37,072 nucleotides of DNA, taken from assembly GCA_947624805.1 (NCBI GenBank), contig CANQLW010000001.1:1-37072 (forward strand), in the 5' to 3' direction. Every line of letters begins with the position of its first letter. Position 1 is the stretch's first letter. The notes under the pieces were generated by a model, which saw only the letters and a program-made list of their open reading frames with translations, had not been told where the DNA came from and made no database searches. This DNA is from an uncultured Clostridia bacterium (GTDB lineage: Bacteria; Bacillota; Clostridia; Christensenellales; Borkfalkiaceae). The position numbers and the translations under genes were made by a program. Shown here one piece after another: positions 35,970-37,072 of this stretch.

Positions 35970-37072
35970 ATGGGAAAAATAACTTTGAAAACCGTCGGCA
36001 GCGTGTGCTCGGGGATCGAGGCGGCTTCCGTTGCATGGAAGTCCTTGGATCTGCGGTTTTTGTGGTTTTCGGAGATTGCCGATTACCCCTCCGCTGTCCT
36101 CGCCCACAGATATCCCGAGATCCCGAATGTGGGAGATATGCGCTCCATTCCCCATAAACTGTTGCAAAAAGAGATCCCCGCGCCCGATCTTATCTGCGGG
36201 GGGACGCCCTGTCAGGCATTTTCACTGGCGGGGCAGCAAAACGGGCTCGATGACGAGCGAGGCAATCTCACGCTGAAGTTTGTCGGGATCGTGAACGCCA
36301 ATGATGAAGTACGGGAAAAGAGCGGCCTGCCGGGGACGATCGTCCTGTGGGAGAACGTCGAGGGAGTGCTGACGGACAAGACAAACGCGTTCGGGTGCTT
36401 TCTCTCCTCCTTGGCGGGGCTGGAAGCGCCGCTGAAACGGGGCCGCTGGGAAAGCGCGGGGTGGCTGTCGGGGCCCAAGCGCAATGTCGCATGGCGGGTA
36501 CTCGATGCAAAATACTTCGGCCTTCCCCAGCAGAGGCGCCGCCTATATGTCGTCGCGGGGGGAAAGGAGTTCCGCCCCGAAGAGGTCCTGTTCGAAAAAC
36601 ATACAAAGGCCCCGTGCCGAGCCCCTGTCACTCCGCTCAAATTTGAAAAAGACGGCCATGCATTCGAGGTCTTCAGGGAATATACGGACTGTCTGTATGC
36701 CGCTTACGGCACAAAATGGAACGGAAACGCCGCCGCGACGAACGGCTCGCTGTTTGTCCTTCAGGACTCCCGCCTCAGGCGTTTATCTCCCGTGGAAGCC
36801 GAGCGGCTCATGGGCTTCCCCGACGGCTATACGGAGCTGCCGAAGAGCAAAAAAACGAGCCGTTATCAGGTTATCGGCAACTCGTGGGCGGTCCCCGTCA
36901 TCAGATGGATCGGAGAGCGGCTCCTGCAAAGGGGGCATGGCGATCATCGGGAGACGGACGGCCTGTTGCATTGCCATAATATAGAGGAATGCCCCGACGG
37001 ATCGCTCCTATGTCCTTTGGAGGATTTCACGGTGACGGACTGCGGCGAAGTCTTCAGCTGCGGTGTTGCGCC
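35970..37072 (+). CDS. C5-cytosine DNA methyltransferase, truncated by the window end
   Basis: Hand translation MGKITLKTVGSVCSGIEAASVAWKSLDLRFLWFSEIADYPSAVLAHRYPEIPNVGDM...DLICGGTPCQAFSLAGQQ (PCQ), ENVEG (ENV), FGLPQQRRRLYVVAG, RYQVIGNSWAVPVI; open to the last base. Absent from the ORF track. Confidence 0.92.
   Translation, partial: MGKITLKTVGSVCSGIEAASVAWKSLDLRFLWFSEIADYPSAVLAHRYPEIPNVGDMRSIPHKLLQKEIPAPDLICGGTPCQAFSLAGQQNGLDDERGNLTLKFVGIVNANDEVREKSGLPGTIVLWENVEGVLTDKTNAFGCFLSSLAGLEAPLKRGRWESAGWLSGPKRNVAWRVLDAKYFGLPQQRRRLYVVAGGKEFRPEEVLFEKHTKAPCRAPVTPLKFEKDGHAFEVFREYTDCLYAAYGTKWNGNAAATNGSLFVLQDSRLRRLSPVEAERLMGFPDGYTELPKSKKTSRYQVIGNSWAVPVIRWIGERLLQRGHGDHRETDGLLHCHNIEECPDGSLLCPLEDFTVTDCGEVFSCGVA

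Noticed and set aside
1-37072. tRNA/rRNA genes, IS elements, integrase or att sites
   Set aside because: None recognised by eye on either strand; a tRNAscan/ISfinder run would be needed to exclude them.

Overview
The window falls into two parts. (A) About 0.1-20.2 kb is a minus-strand, GC-rich maltodextrin/starch locus. In transcription order it holds an extracellular GH13 amylase lipoprotein, a small secreted protein, a 2278-aa lipoprotein built from InlB-type and BspA-like LRR repeats, a maltose-type binding lipoprotein, a short LacI-family regulator, a cytoplasmic GH13 enzyme, glycogen/maltodextrin phosphorylase, and MalF/MalG-type permeases. Two related 18-bp LacI-type operator candidates sit in front of the two GH13 genes. 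(B) About 20.7-37.07 kb is a defence-like island with three different restriction-modification (RM) modules. The first is a DUF262-HNH protein with an EcoRI-type adenine methylase and a divergent XRE regulator, separated by an intergenic region of repeated AACTAT boxes and a consensus promoter. The second is a type III-like Mod/Res operon. It appears to begin with a 31-aa extremely acidic micro-ORF and a 46-aa Cys-rich micro-ORF, both absent from the supplied ORF track, and it ends with a 114-aa orphan protein and a RES-domain putative NAD-degrading toxin. The third is a zinc-finger/HNH-like endonuclease whose promoter predicts leaderless mRNA, followed by a C5-cytosine methyltransferase that runs off the window and is also absent from the track. 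A TerD protein with a Zn-ribbon, an SGNH hydrolase and two unidentified ORFs lie among them. Dispersed intergenic repeat families (the GTCATCCTGAG type and a CCACCTGACGCG type) punctuate the window. All calls come from reading motifs by eye; no searches were run.
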